DNA from: Flavobacterium sediminis
GTDB lineage: Bacteria > Bacteroidota > Bacteroidia > Flavobacteriales > Flavobacteriaceae
Length of the DNA stretch: 64,000 nucleotides
Assembly: GCF_003148385.1 (NCBI RefSeq)
Contig: NZ_CP029463.1
Location: 1,612,001 to 1,676,000 of the forward strand
Direction: 5' to 3'
In this document: positions 55,312 to 64,000 of the stretch, in pieces
Layout: each line of letters starts with the position of its first letter
How positions within the stretch are numbered: the stretch's first letter is position 1
Position numbers and translations under genes: made by a program
The notes under the pieces: model-generated
What the model saw: only the letters and a program-made list of their open reading frames with translations
Told to the model about the DNA's origin: nothing
Database searches by the model: none

Positions 55312-58095
55312 ATGGATAGGTTTTCCTTTTTAAACGCTGCACACACGGCTTTTTTTGCCGATTTATACGATCAATATTTGCAAAGTCCAGACAGCGTAGA
55401 ACCAAGTTGGAGAAGTTTTTTTCAAGGGTTCGATTTTGCACTGGCAAATTACGGTTCAGAAGAAGTAGGACAACAAATTGCCTACATTGCTTCAGGTGAG
55501 TCCCAAGATTCAGGAAAAGTTTCTGAAAAATTACAAAAAGAATTTAATGTACTTAAATTAATTGAAGGTTACAGAACAAGAGGGCATTTGTTTACCAAAA
55601 CAAATCCGGTTCGGGAAAGAAGAACGTACACGCCTACTTTAGCACTGGAGAATTTCGGACTTTCATCGGCTGATTTGAATACAGTTTTTGATGCTGCTAA
55701 AATGGTAAATATGCAGCCGACAACTTTAGCTGAGATCATTAAACACCTTGAACGTGTTTATTGTCAGTCTATCGGGGTTGAATTTATGTATATCAGAAAT
55801 CCTGAAATACAGGAATGGATTAAAAATCGGTTAGATGTTAACGACAATCAACCGGCTTTCTCTCCGGATCAGAAGAAAAACATCTTAAAGAAGCTCAATG
55901 AAGCAGTTTCTTTCGAAACATTTTTACATACTAAATATGTTGGACAAAAGCGTTTCTCACTTGAAGGGTGTGAATCTGCAATCCCGGCTTTAGACGCTTT
56001 GATAGAAGCGGCTGCAGAAAAGGGAGTTGAACAATTTGTAATGGGAATGGCGCATAGAGGTAGATTGAATGTGTTGGCAAATATTTTCGGAAAAAACACT
56101 CAAAATATATTCTCTGAATTTGACGGTAAGGATTATGATGATGATATGTATTTTGACGGAGATGTTAAATACCATTTAGGGCTTACATCTGATCGCTCAA
56201 CGGATTCCGGTAAAAAAATAAACTTAAATTTAGCACCTAATCCTTCGCACTTAGAAACAGTTGGTGCTGTGATTGAAGGAATTGCTCGTGCTAAACAAGA
56301 TCATAATCATTCAAATGATACTTCTAAAGTATTGCCGATTGCCGTTCACGGCGACGCTGCAATAGCAGGTCAGGGAATCGTTTATGAAATTGTACAGATG
56401 GCAAAACTGGATGGTTATAAAACAGGCGGAACAATTCACTTAGTGATCAATAACCAGGTAGGTTTTACCACTAACTATTTAGATGCTCGTTCGTCGACCT
56501 ACTGTACAGATGTAGCTAAAGTAACATTGTCTCCTGTGTTGCATGTTAATGCAGACGATGCTGAGGCTGTTGTACACGCTATGTTATTTGCATTGGATTA
56601 CAGAATGCAGTTTGGCGGTGATGTATTCATCGATTTATTAGGCTATAGAAAATATGGACATAATGAAGGAGATGAACCTCGTTTTACACAACCGAAACTA
56701 TACAAGATTATTTCTAAACACGAAAATGCTCGTGACATTTATGCTGAAAAACTAAAATCAGAAGGTGTTATTGATGCCACTTTTGTAAAAAGTTTAGAAG
56801 AAGCTTACAAAGCTAAATTAGATGAAAATTTAGAAGAGTCTCGTAAAAAAGATCTAACGGTGATTACTCCTTTTATGCAAAATGAGTGGGAAGGTTTTCA
56901 TCAGGTTTCAGATGACGTGATGCTTCAAAAAGTAGATACTTCTTTTGATAAAGAAAAATTAACAGAAATTGCTACTACGATCACTAATCTTCCGAAAGAC
57001 AAAAAATTCATTAACAAAATCTCACGCTTGATCGCTGACAGAAATGCAATGTATTTTGAGAAAGATCAGTTAGATTGGGCAATGGGAGAGTTATTGGCTT
57101 ATGGCTCTTTATTAGCGGAAGGATATGATGTAAGAATGTCAGGCCAGGATGTGGAAAGAGGAACATTCTCTCACCGTCATGCCGTAGTTAAAGTAGAAGA
57201 TTCTGAAGAAGAAGTAGTACTGTTAAATGAAATAGCAGACAAAAAAGGAAACTTCTATATCTACAATTCATTATTGTCGGAATATGGTGTACTTGGTTTT
57301 GAATACGGTTATGCTTTAGCATCTCCTAAAACATTAACCATTTGGGAAGCACAATTCGGTGATTTCTCAAACGGAGCCCAAATTATGATGGATCAGTACA
57401 TTTCTGCAGGAGAAGACAAATGGAACAGTCAAAACGGAATTGTTTTATTGTTGCCTCACGGGTATGAGAACCAGGGAGCAGAACACTCATCAGCACGTAT
57501 GGAGCGTTATTTACAGTTATGTGCAAAACACAACATGTATATAGCTGATTGTACAACTCCGGCTAACTTCTTCCATTTGATGAGAAGACAAATGAAAACG
57601 AATTTCCGTAAACCATTGGTAGTATTCTCGCCAAAAAGTTTATTACGTCACCCACTAGCAGTTTCAAAGGTGGATGAATTAGCTAACGGTCGATTCCAGG
57701 AAGTAATTGATGATCCGGCAGTAACAGACAAAAAAGCGATCAAATCGTTGGTGTTCTGTACCGGTAAAGTATATTATGATATCATTGCTAAACGTGAAGA
57801 GTTAGGAAGAAATGATGTTGCAGTTGTGCGTTTAGAACAATTGTTCCCGTTGCCGGTTGAGCAATTGAGAGATATAATTGCAAGTTATCCTAATGTTGAC
57901 GATTATGTTTGGGCGCAGGAAGAACCTAAGAACATGGGAGCGTACAGTTTCATGTTGATGAATTTTAACTTAGTTAAGCTACGATTGGCTTCGCCTAAAG
58001 CTTATAGTGCTCCTGCAGCAGGTAGTTATGAGCGTTCTAAAAAACGTCAGGCTAATGCTATTGCAATGGTTTTTGATAAAGATTTATTTAATTAA
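55312..58095 (+). CDS. sucA: 2-oxoglutarate dehydrogenase E1 component
   Basis: 927 residues, full length. It decarboxylates 2-oxoglutarate with thiamine diphosphate in the TCA cycle. FLNAAHTAFFADLYDQYLQSPDSVEPSW at the start is the E2-binding N-terminus; MAHRGRLNVL (~246) and the GDAAIAGQGIVYE thiamine site (~343) are clear; HGYENQGAEHSSARMERYLQ (~720) belongs to the pyrimidine-binding domain. sucB follows 77 bp later. Confidence 0.96.
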   Translation: MDRFSFLNAAHTAFFADLYDQYLQSPDSVEPSWRSFFQGFDFALANYGSEEVGQQIAYIASGESQDSGKVSEKLQKEFNVLKLIEGYRTRGHLFTKTNPVRERRTYTPTLALENFGLSSADLNTVFDAAKMVNMQPTTLAEIIKHLERVYCQSIGVEFMYIRNPEIQEWIKNRLDVNDNQPAFSPDQKKNILKKLNEAVSFETFLHTKYVGQKRFSLEGCESAIPALDALIEAAAEKGVEQFVMGMAHRGRLNVLANIFGKNTQNIFSEFDGKDYDDDMYFDGDVKYHLGLTSDRSTDSGKKINLNLAPNPSHLETVGAVIEGIARAKQDHNHSNDTSKVLPIAVHGDAAIAGQGIVYEIVQMAKLDGYKTGGTIHLVINNQVGFTTNYLDARSSTYCTDVAKVTLSPVLHVNADDAEAVVHAMLFALDYRMQFGGDVFIDLLGYRKYGHNEGDEPRFTQPKLYKIISKHENARDIYAEKLKSEGVIDATFVKSLEEAYKAKLDENLEESRKKDLTVITPFMQNEWEGFHQVSDDVMLQKVDTSFDKEKLTEIATTITNLPKDKKFINKISRLIADRNAMYFEKDQLDWAMGELLAYGSLLAEGYDVRMSGQDVERGTFSHRHAVVKVEDSEEEVVLLNEIADKKGNFYIYNSLLSEYGVLGFEYGYALASPKTLTIWEAQFGDFSNGAQIMMDQYISAGEDKWNSQNGIVLLLPHGYENQGAEHSSARMERYLQLCAKHNMYIADCTTPANFFHLMRRQMKTNFRKPLVVFSPKSLLRHPLAVSKVDELANGRFQEVIDDPAVTDKKAIKSLVFCTGKVYYDIIAKREELGRNDVAVVRLEQLFPLPVEQLRDIIASYPNVDDYVWAQEEPKNMGAYSFMLMNFNLVKLRLASPKAYSAPAAGSYERSKKRQANAIAMVFDKDLFN

Positions 58096-58172
58096 TTTTA
58101 CACAACAATAATAAAAGGCTCCCTGTTTCATAATTAAGAACGAAAAGGGAAAACGTTAAACAACATAGAGTT

Positions 58173-59393
58173 ATGATTTTAGAAATGAAAGTCCCTTCTC
58201 CGGGAGAATCTATCACCGAAGTTGAAATTGCAACTTGGTTAGTAAAAGATGGTGATTACGTAGAAAAAGATCAAGCTATTGCTGAAGTGGATTCAGATAA
58301 AGCGACTTTAGAATTACCTGCTGAAGCAAGCGGTATTATTACCCTTAAAGCAGAAGAAGGTGATGCAGTTGCAGTGGGGCAAGTAGTTTGTTTAATTGAT
58401 ACGAGTGCTGCTAAACCTGAAGGTGATGCAGCTCCTGTAGCAAAAGAAGAACCTAAAGCAGAAGAGAAAAAAGTTGAAGCAGCTCCGGTACCGACGCCAA
58501 CGCCGGCACCAACTTATGCTACCAGCGCACCGTCTCCTGCTGCTAAGAAAATATTAGCCGAGAAAAACATTGATCCTACGACTATTGCAGGAACAGGAAA
58601 AGGCGGAAGGATTACAAAAGATGATGCTGTAAATGCAGTACCTTCAATGGGAACTCCAACCGGTGGTCCACGTGGTAGTGAGCGTAAAAAATTATCAATG
58701 TTGCGTCGTAAAGTAGCAGAACGTTTAGTAGCGGCTAAAAACGAAACAGCAATGTTAACTACGTTCAACGAAGTTGATATGAGTGCTATCTATGCTTTAC
58801 GTAATGAATACAAAGAAGCTTTTAAAGCAAAACATGGTTTAGGCTTAGGATTTATGTCATTCTTTACGAAAGCAGTTACCAGAGCTTTACAGTTATATCC
58901 GGATGTGAACTCTATGATCGACGGTCAAGAGCAAATTGCTTACGATTTTTGTGATATTTCAGTAGCTGTATCAGGTCCGAAAGGGTTAATGGTTCCTGTA
59001 GTTCGCAATGCAGAACTATTGTCTTTCCGCGGCGTTGAAGCTGAAATCAAACGTTTAGCTATACGTGCTCGTGACGGACAAATTACAGTTGATGAAATGA
59101 CCGGAGGTACATTTACTATTTCTAATGGTGGAGTATTCGGAAGTATGTTGTCTACACCAATTATCAATCCTCCTCAATCCGGTATTTTAGGAATGCATAA
59201 TGTAGTTGAGAGAGCGATTGTTAAAAATGGACAAATCGTGATCGCTCCGGTAATGTATGTGGCTTTATCATATGACCATAGAATCATTGACGGGCGTGAG
59301 TCTGTAGGGTTCTTAGTTGCTGTTAAAGAGGCATTGGAAAATCCGGTTGAAATTTTAATGGATAATAATCCTAAAAAAGCTTTAGAACTGTAA
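58173..59393 (+). CDS. sucB: Dihydrolipoyllysine succinyltransferase (2-oxoglutarate dehydrogenase E2)
   Basis: 406 residues. The N-terminal lipoyl domain has the lipoylated lysine in EVDSDKATLELPAE (~43); a Pro/Ala/Glu linker (~85-120) and a peripheral E3-binding domain SPAAKKILAEKNIDPTTIAGTGKGGRITKDD (~122-152) precede the catalytic domain, which ends with the DHRIIDG active-site motif. It transfers the succinyl group to CoA. E3 is encoded elsewhere. Confidence 0.96.
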   Translation: MILEMKVPSPGESITEVEIATWLVKDGDYVEKDQAIAEVDSDKATLELPAEASGIITLKAEEGDAVAVGQVVCLIDTSAAKPEGDAAPVAKEEPKAEEKKVEAAPVPTPTPAPTYATSAPSPAAKKILAEKNIDPTTIAGTGKGGRITKDDAVNAVPSMGTPTGGPRGSERKKLSMLRRKVAERLVAAKNETAMLTTFNEVDMSAIYALRNEYKEAFKAKHGLGLGFMSFFTKAVTRALQLYPDVNSMIDGQEQIAYDFCDISVAVSGPKGLMVPVVRNAELLSFRGVEAEIKRLAIRARDGQITVDEMTGGTFTISNGGVFGSMLSTPIINPPQSGILGMHNVVERAIVKNGQIVIAPVMYVALSYDHRIIDGRESVGFLVAVKEALENPVEILMDNNPKKALEL

Positions 59394-59411
59394 ATATTTA
59401 GGTTTTAAATA

Positions 59412-59447
59412 ATAAAAAAAGAGACGATTTAATCGTCTCTTTTTTTT
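59412..59447. terminator. Bidirectional rho-independent terminator
   Basis: AAGAGACGAT/ATCGTCTCTT stem around TTA with A and T runs, between sucB and the convergent 57-residue gene. Confidence 0.8.
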
Positions 59448-59619
59448 ATACTGCTTTTTTCAAAAGATCAAACATAGGGCAACGTTTACAACGTTTGTTT
59501 TCGCCTTTCTTATATTTTTCACAACATTTTGATTTGCAATTTTCAGCAACTTTAATGTCGTTTATGTTTAACTTTTTAAGTTTTTTCTTTTTACTTTTTT
59601 TGTCCTTTTCCTTGCTCAT
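59446..59619 (-). CDS. Small lysine-rich protein with cysteine pairs
   Basis: 57 residues, from the ATG at 59619. The first ~20 residues are almost all Lys, Asp and Ser; the rest has CKSKCC and CKRCPMF, five cysteines that could bind a metal. No signal peptide, so cytoplasmic. It is close to the ferritin gene, and a metal role is a guess. I recall similar short proteins annotated as hypothetical in Flavobacteria. Confidence 0.6.
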   Translation of the reverse strand: MSKEKDKKSKKKKLKKLNINDIKVAENCKSKCCEKYKKGENKRCKRCPMFDLLKKAV

Positions 59620-59675
59620 AAAATCATAATAATCAGAGCAAAGATATGACTATTTTTAAATATTCTAAATAAAAA

Positions 59676-60194
59676 TTACTTAGAATTGATTGCAATTGAA
59701 CTGGTAACGGATAATTGTTGAATATCTCTGTCAAACAAATACAGTCCGCCTCTGTCTTCACCAATTAAATTGATCTTATCCAGAATAGTTTTGGCCTGAG
59801 CTTCTTCCTCAATCTGTTCAGAAACGTACCATTGCAGGAAATTATGCGTGGCATAATCTTTTTCATTTAAGGTAGTGTGGACCAATTCGTTAATGGAATT
59901 AGAAACGAAAAGCTCGTGCTGGTATAATTCTTCGAACATTTCTTTGAATGTTCCGAATTTAGTTTTCGGGGCTTTTAAATCAGTGACCAAAGCATGTCCG
60001 CCTCTTTCATTGACATATTTTACCAGTTTAAGCATGTGGGAACGCTCCTCATCAGACTGGTTATACATGAACTGTGCAACTCCTTCTAAACCTTGAATCT
60101 CAGCCCAACAAGCCATTGACAAGTAGATCTGAGAAGATTCAGCTTCAATTTTGATTTGTTTATTTAATGTGTCTTCAATGTTTTTAGATAGCAT
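59676..60194 (-). CDS. Ferritin (non-heme iron storage)
   Basis: 172 residues, FtnA-type. The ferroxidase ligands are visible in the first helices (EAESSQIYLSMACWAEIQGLEG, with SDEERSHMLK ~49-58) and the third-helix QWYVSEQIEEEAQ (~127-139). It oxidises Fe(II) and stores it as a mineral in a 24-mer shell, which complements the heme pathway in the same window. No heme-binding methionine of bacterioferritin is apparent. Confidence 0.94.
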   Translation of the reverse strand: MLSKNIEDTLNKQIKIEAESSQIYLSMACWAEIQGLEGVAQFMYNQSDEERSHMLKLVKYVNERGGHALVTDLKAPKTKFGTFKEMFEELYQHELFVSNSINELVHTTLNEKDYATHNFLQWYVSEQIEEEAQAKTILDKINLIGEDRGGLYLFDRDIQQLSVTSSIAINSK

Positions 60195-60223
60195 AACTTC
60201 TTTTCTTTAAAGTTACAAAAAAA

Positions 60224-62281
60224 TTAATTTATAGTAGCTCCGTTCATAACACCGTCAGCGTCAGGATTAACGAAAACTAATTTTCCTTCAGCGTTATTGG
60301 TCATTAAGATCATTCCCTCACTTTCCACACCACGTAGTGCTCTCGGGGCTAAATTTACTAAAACGGTAACCTGTTTTCCGATAATTTCTTCCGGAGTGAA
60401 ATGTTCTGCAATTCCGGAAACTATGGTTCGAATATCAATTCCTGTATCTACTTTTAATACTAAAAGTTTATTGGCTTTCGGCATCTTTTCGGCTTCAAGA
60501 ATCGTTCCTACCCGTAGATCCATTTTAGAGAAATCATCAAAAGTAGCTGTTTCTTTTTGCGGTTCAGCCTTAGCATTGGCTATTTGATTTGCTTTTTTAG
60601 AAGCTTCAAGTTTATCCAGTTGTTTTTGAATATCAGCATCCTCAATTTGAGCAAATAAAATTTCAGACTTACCGATTTCATGTTCCGGTTTAACCAAGTT
60701 CCATTGGCTAAAATCTAAATCCCAAGCGTTAGATTGAATGTTCAGGATGTTTTTTAACTTGTTTGAAGTAAACGGTAAAAACGGTTCTGCTAAAATAGCC
60801 AGAGCTGAAGCAATTTGCAAAGCTACATACATTTGCGTTTTTACACGTTCCGGATTTTCTTTAACCATTTTCCATGGTTCTTCATCAGCTAAATATTTAT
60901 TTCCCAAGCGAGCTACATTCATCATTTCACCTAAAGCTTCTCTGAAACGGTAGCGCTCAATGGAAGACGTAATTACCGCCGGATAGGCTTTTAGTTCAGT
61001 TAAAGTTTGCTCGTCAACTTCTGTTAATTCGTTTGGTGCAGGAACAATTCCGTTATAATATTTGTGCGTTAATACCACCACACGGTTAATAAAGTTTCCG
61101 AAAATAGCCGCTAATTCATTATTGTTTCTGGCTTGGAAATCTTTCCATGTGAAATCATTATCTTTTGTTTCCGGAGCATTAGCGGTTAAGGTATAACGTA
61201 AAGCATCTTGTTTGCCCGGAAAATCTTCTAAGTATTCATGCAGCCATACAGCCCAGTTTTTTGAAGTGGACAATTTATTACCTTCTAAATTCAGGAACTC
61301 ATTGGCCGGAACATTGTCAGGTAAGATATAACTTCCTTCTGCTTTTAGCATAACCGGAAAAATAATGCAGTGAAAAACAATATTGTCCTTTCCGATGAAG
61401 TGCACTAATTTAGTATCTTGATCTTTCCAATAGGGTTCCCAATCTTTTCCTTCTCTGGCAGCCCATTCTTTAGTAGACGAAATGTAACCGATAGGAGCAT
61501 CAAACCAAACGTATAGTTTTTTTCCTTCGGCTCCTTCAACCGGAACGTCAATTCCCCAATCCAAGTCGCGAGTTACGGCGCGAGGTTCTAATCCGCCATC
61601 AACCCATGATTTTACTTGCCCGTAGACATTAGGTTTCCAATCGTTTTTATGACCTTCCAGTATCCATTCTCTTAGAAAGTTGTCGTATTCATTTAACGGA
61701 AGAAACCAGTGTTTGGTAGACTTTAAAACCGGTTTAGTTCCGGTAATGGTCGATTTCGGATTAATTAAGTCGGTTGCATTTAAAGAAGTACCGCATTTTT
61801 CACATTGATCGCCGTAAGCTTCTTCGTTTCCGCATTTCGGACAAGTTCCGATCACAAAACGATCGGCTAGAAACTGATCTGCTTTTTCATCGTATAATTG
61901 TTCTGTAGTTTCTTCAATAAACTTGCCGTCATCATATAGTTTTCTGAAAAATTCAGAAGCCGTATCATGATGTATCTTAGCAGAAGTGCGGGAATAATTA
62001 TCGAATGCAATTCCGAATTCTTCAAATGATTTACGAATAATGCCGTCGTACTTGTCAATTACTTGTTGCGGAGTGATTCCTTCTTTCTTTGCTTTCATGG
62101 AAATCGCAACTCCGTGTTCGTCACTTCCGCAAACAAAAGCAACATCTTTTCCTTGCAAACGAAGATAACGCGCGTAAATATCAGCCGGAACATAAACACC
62201 GGCTAAATGTCCGATGTGAATAGGACCGTTAGTATAAGGCAAGGCTGCCGTTATGGTATATCTCTTAGGATTTTCTGACAT
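60224..62281 (-). CDS. metG: Methionyl-tRNA synthetase
   Basis: 685 residues from the ATG at 62281, which gives [25 protein letters not shown] with the HIGH motif of class I enzymes near residue 22. A frame from 62335 would add 18 residues but crosses a promoter box. Zinc-knuckle cysteines [17 protein letters not shown] are at ~145-161, the KMSKS region appears as [11 protein letters not shown] (~336), and a C-terminal tRNA-binding OB domain (~580-685) makes it the long form. It charges tRNA(Met). Confidence 0.95.
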   Translation of the reverse strand: MSENPKRYTITAALPYTNGPIHIGHLAGVYVPADIYARYLRLQGKDVAFVCGSDEHGVAISMKAKKEGITPQQVIDKYDGIIRKSFEEFGIAFDNYSRTSAKIHHDTASEFFRKLYDDGKFIEETTEQLYDEKADQFLADRFVIGTCPKCGNEEAYGDQCEKCGTSLNATDLINPKSTITGTKPVLKSTKHWFLPLNEYDNFLREWILEGHKNDWKPNVYGQVKSWVDGGLEPRAVTRDLDWGIDVPVEGAEGKKLYVWFDAPIGYISSTKEWAAREGKDWEPYWKDQDTKLVHFIGKDNIVFHCIIFPVMLKAEGSYILPDNVPANEFLNLEGNKLSTSKNWAVWLHEYLEDFPGKQDALRYTLTANAPETKDNDFTWKDFQARNNNELAAIFGNFINRVVVLTHKYYNGIVPAPNELTEVDEQTLTELKAYPAVITSSIERYRFREALGEMMNVARLGNKYLADEEPWKMVKENPERVKTQMYVALQIASALAILAEPFLPFTSNKLKNILNIQSNAWDLDFSQWNLVKPEHEIGKSEILFAQIEDADIQKQLDKLEASKKANQIANAKAEPQKETATFDDFSKMDLRVGTILEAEKMPKANKLLVLKVDTGIDIRTIVSGIAEHFTPEEIIGKQVTVLVNLAPRALRGVESEGMILMTNNAEGKLVFVNPDADGVMNGATIN

Positions 62282-62321
62282 AAAAAATAAATTTAGTTTT
62301 CGAAAAGCATCGAAATGATTG

Positions 62322-62329
62322 CAAAAATA
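62322..62329 (-). promoter_or_regulatory. metG promoter -7 box
   Basis: TATTTTTG on the minus strand matches TAnnTTTG. It lies 40 bp before the chosen ATG at 62281 and inside the longer alternative frame, which therefore could not be the normal start. Confidence 0.5.
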
Positions 62330-62400
62330 ATTCATTAGTGATGAATTAGCGAATTTTTGATTTGATTTTGTGTATTTTTGAGTAAAGTTTATTACAGAAT

Positions 62401-63362
62401 ATGATGAAAAGCTATTTTGTAATCTTATATATTATTTCAATTTATTCTTATTCACAAAAGAAAATGATTATTCCTCCTTATTTAAAAAAAGGCGACACGG
62501 TTGCTATTGTCTGTACAGCGCGAAAATTTTTTCCTGAAGATGCTAAACCTGCTATTGAATTGTTAGAATCCTGGGTTTAAATGTCAGATTAGGGAATACA
62601 ATAGGATTGGATAGTTGTCAATTGGGAGGAACAGACGATGAGCGCGCTGCTGATTTTCAGCAACAGATGGACGATGAGAATGTGAAAGCGATCTGGTGTG
62701 CAAGAGGCGGGTATGGTACGGTAAGGATAGTTGATTCATTGGATTTTTCGAAATTTAAGAAACATCCGAAATGGATTATGGGTTTCAGTGATGTAACGGT
62801 TTTGCATAGTCAATTGAATAAAGAACGGATTGCGTCTTTGCATTCGATCATGCCGTTTACAGTTCCTAAAGCACCGGAAGAGATAAAAGAAACGTTACAT
62901 GATGCATTATTTGGTAAAAAGTTACATTATACTACACCTTCACTACCTTATAATATTACAGGAAAAGCTAAAGGAGAGCTAGTGGGCGGTAATCTGTCTA
63001 TTTTATACAGTTTGATGGGTTCAGATTCATCTATCGATACAAAAGATAAGATTTTGTTCATAGAAGATTTGGACGAATACCTGTATCATGTGGATCGAAT
63101 GATGTATAATTTAAAGCGAAATGGTTATTTTGAAAAATTAAGAGGCCTTATAGTAGGAGGGATGACGGATATGCATGATAATGAAATTCCTTTTGGCCAA
63201 AATGCCGTACAGATCATCACAGCGATTGCTCAGGAATATAATATTCCGGTTGCATTTGATTTTCCTGTCGGACATCAGAGGGATAACAGAACGTTGATTT
63301 TAGGGGAAAAAGTTTTGTTGGAAGTGAGAGAAGATGAAGTAGTTTTAGACTTTTCGGAATAG
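62401..63362 (+). pseudogene. LD-carboxypeptidase (S66 peptidase), frame broken at a G3 run
   Basis: The first frame from 62401 encodes a signal peptide and PPYLKKGDTVAIVCTA, then stops at 62580; the second, open through 62607, continues GLDSCQLGGTDDERAADFQ and IWCARGGYGTVRI. One G added at 62573-62575 joins them as ESWGLNVRLGN into a 320-residue protein. S66 peptidases cleave the L,D-peptide bond of murein tetrapeptides; the Ser nucleophile region is GGNLSILYSLMGS (~200), followed by a Glu and His site. The break looks like a sequencing deletion. Confidence 0.8.
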
Positions 63363-63371
63363 TATATTACA

Positions 63372-63731
63372 ATGGCTGAACACAATGAATTAGGGAAGTT
63401 AGGGGAAGAATTAGCAGTAGCATTTCTGGAAGAACAAGGCTATGCTGTTCTGGAAACTAATTGGATTTTTGATAAGGCTGAAATTGATATTATTGCTCAA
63501 AAAGATTCTGTTTTGGTTGCTGTCGAAGTTAAAACACGTTCCTCAATTGAATTTGGTTTGCCACAGGATTTTGTAAAACCAAAGAAGATACAACTTTTGG
63601 TAAAAGCTGTTAATCAATATATTGAACAGAATGATTTAGATGTGGAAGTTCGCTTTGATATTATAGCGATCACAAAGAAAAGTGGTAATTATAACATTGA
63701 GCATATAAAAGAGGCTTTTTATTATTTTTAG
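63372..63731 (+). CDS. YraN/UPF0102 family endonuclease-like protein
   Basis: 119 residues. The N-terminus HNELGKLGEELAVAFLEEQGYAVLETNW and the core KAEIDIIAQKDSVLVAVEVKTRSS are the conserved restriction-endonuclease-like fold with D-(x)n-E-x-K catalytic pattern (D ~38, E ~51, K ~53). Its cellular role is not well established. It follows the LD-carboxypeptidase gene by 9 bp. Confidence 0.92.
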   Translation: MAEHNELGKLGEELAVAFLEEQGYAVLETNWIFDKAEIDIIAQKDSVLVAVEVKTRSSIEFGLPQDFVKPKKIQLLVKAVNQYIEQNDLDVEVRFDIIAITKKSGNYNIEHIKEAFYYF

Positions 63732-63739
63732 AGTTATAA

Positions 63740-63771
63740 TTGTAACAATTTGTTTTCTTTTTATATATTTG
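63740..63771 (+). promoter_or_regulatory. Promoter of the last gene (-33 TTG, 21-bp spacer, -7 TATATTTG)
   Basis: TTG at 63740-63742 and TATATTTG at 63764-63771 fit the Bacteroidota promoter, 27 bp before the ATG at 63799. Confidence 0.55.
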
Positions 63772-63798
63772 TGGAAAGCACACAACAAATCTAACAAA

Positions 63799-64000
63799 AT
63801 GAAAACTATTTCTTCTGTAGTTGAAAACTACATCAAGTCAAAGCCCTTTTTATTGAATTCCTTATCTCAGGGAATTATTAACCTTACATCCTTAGCTAGA
63901 GTTATGATGCCGGAGTTAGAGAAAGAACTAGGTAAAGACGTGAAGCAAGGTGCTGTTGTTATGGCGCTTAAGAGGTTGTCTGAGGAATTGGATTTTAAGA
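63799..64000 (+). CDS. Hypothetical protein, 3' end outside window (partial)
   Basis: The first 67 residues start MKTISSVVENYIKSKPFLLN and continue LSQGIINLTSLARVMMPELEKELGKDVKQGAVVMALKRLSEEL, a helical cytoplasmic sequence resembling a small helix-turn-helix unit. No family can be named from this part. A full promoter lies upstream, so it is the first gene of its transcript. Confidence 0.6.
   Translation, partial: MKTISSVVENYIKSKPFLLNSLSQGIINLTSLARVMMPELEKELGKDVKQGAVVMALKRLSEELDFK

Overview
This is an AT-rich chromosomal window from a member of the Bacteroidota, almost certainly the family Flavobacteriaceae. The evidence is the gene families (AraC–hemA divergence, DUF4270 lipoprotein, GT5-only glycogen synthase, atpD-atpC away from the other atp genes), the promoter -7 boxes of the form TAnnTTTG, the near absence of Shine-Dalgarno sequences, and many signal peptides ending in AQ or SQ. 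Most of the window is core metabolism. No rRNA, tRNA, CRISPR array, prophage or transposase gene was seen.

Layout: 1-2.1 kb holds three tandem secreted paralogs. From 2.2 to 17.3 kb lies a heme biosynthesis region: a divergent AraC regulator, then hemA, hemC, a Trk/Ktr potassium uptake pair, hemD, hemE, a small four-helix-bundle gene framed by inverted repeats, and hemF; hemB follows after two envelope proteins and an unusual SF2 helicase with predicted membrane segments. From 17.3 to 20 kb is the most accessory-looking stretch: a lipoprotein with a JAMM-metalloprotease-like C-terminus plus a DUF6705-type lipoprotein, framed by two 139-bp direct repeats, each carrying a promoter and a terminator. 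From 20 to 31 kb, mostly on the minus strand, come an epimerase, a GNAT-nitrilase fusion, tandem SSB genes (plus strand), an ammonium transporter, and a panC-panD-YbhN-esterase-like-radA run. From 31 to 37.6 kb (plus) lie glycogen synthase, a DUF4270 lipoprotein, glmS, atpD and atpC. From 37.6 to 46.5 kb come a MocR-type regulator divergent from a TonB receptor, a cold shock protein, aspS and thiol-disulfide and envelope genes. From 46.6 to 53.2 kb is a TetR-regulated RND efflux operon. From 53.3 to 64 kb are polyprenyl synthetase, sucA-sucB, ferritin, metG, an LD-carboxypeptidase, a YraN protein and a gene cut by the window end.

Five genes (the JAMM lipoprotein, amt, panC, atpD, LD-carboxypeptidase) each have a reading frame broken by the apparent loss of one G from a G-run on the coding strand. 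Two of these are normally indispensable housekeeping genes, so the shared pattern points to homopolymer deletion errors in the assembly rather than true pseudogenes. The JAMM case could also be real phase variation.

The best candidates for undescribed biology are the repeat-framed JAMM/DUF6705 cassette with its three copies of one promoter architecture, the inverted-repeat-bounded four-helix-bundle element inside the heme operon, the MocR regulator lacking the PLP-binding lysine, and the membrane-associated helicase.
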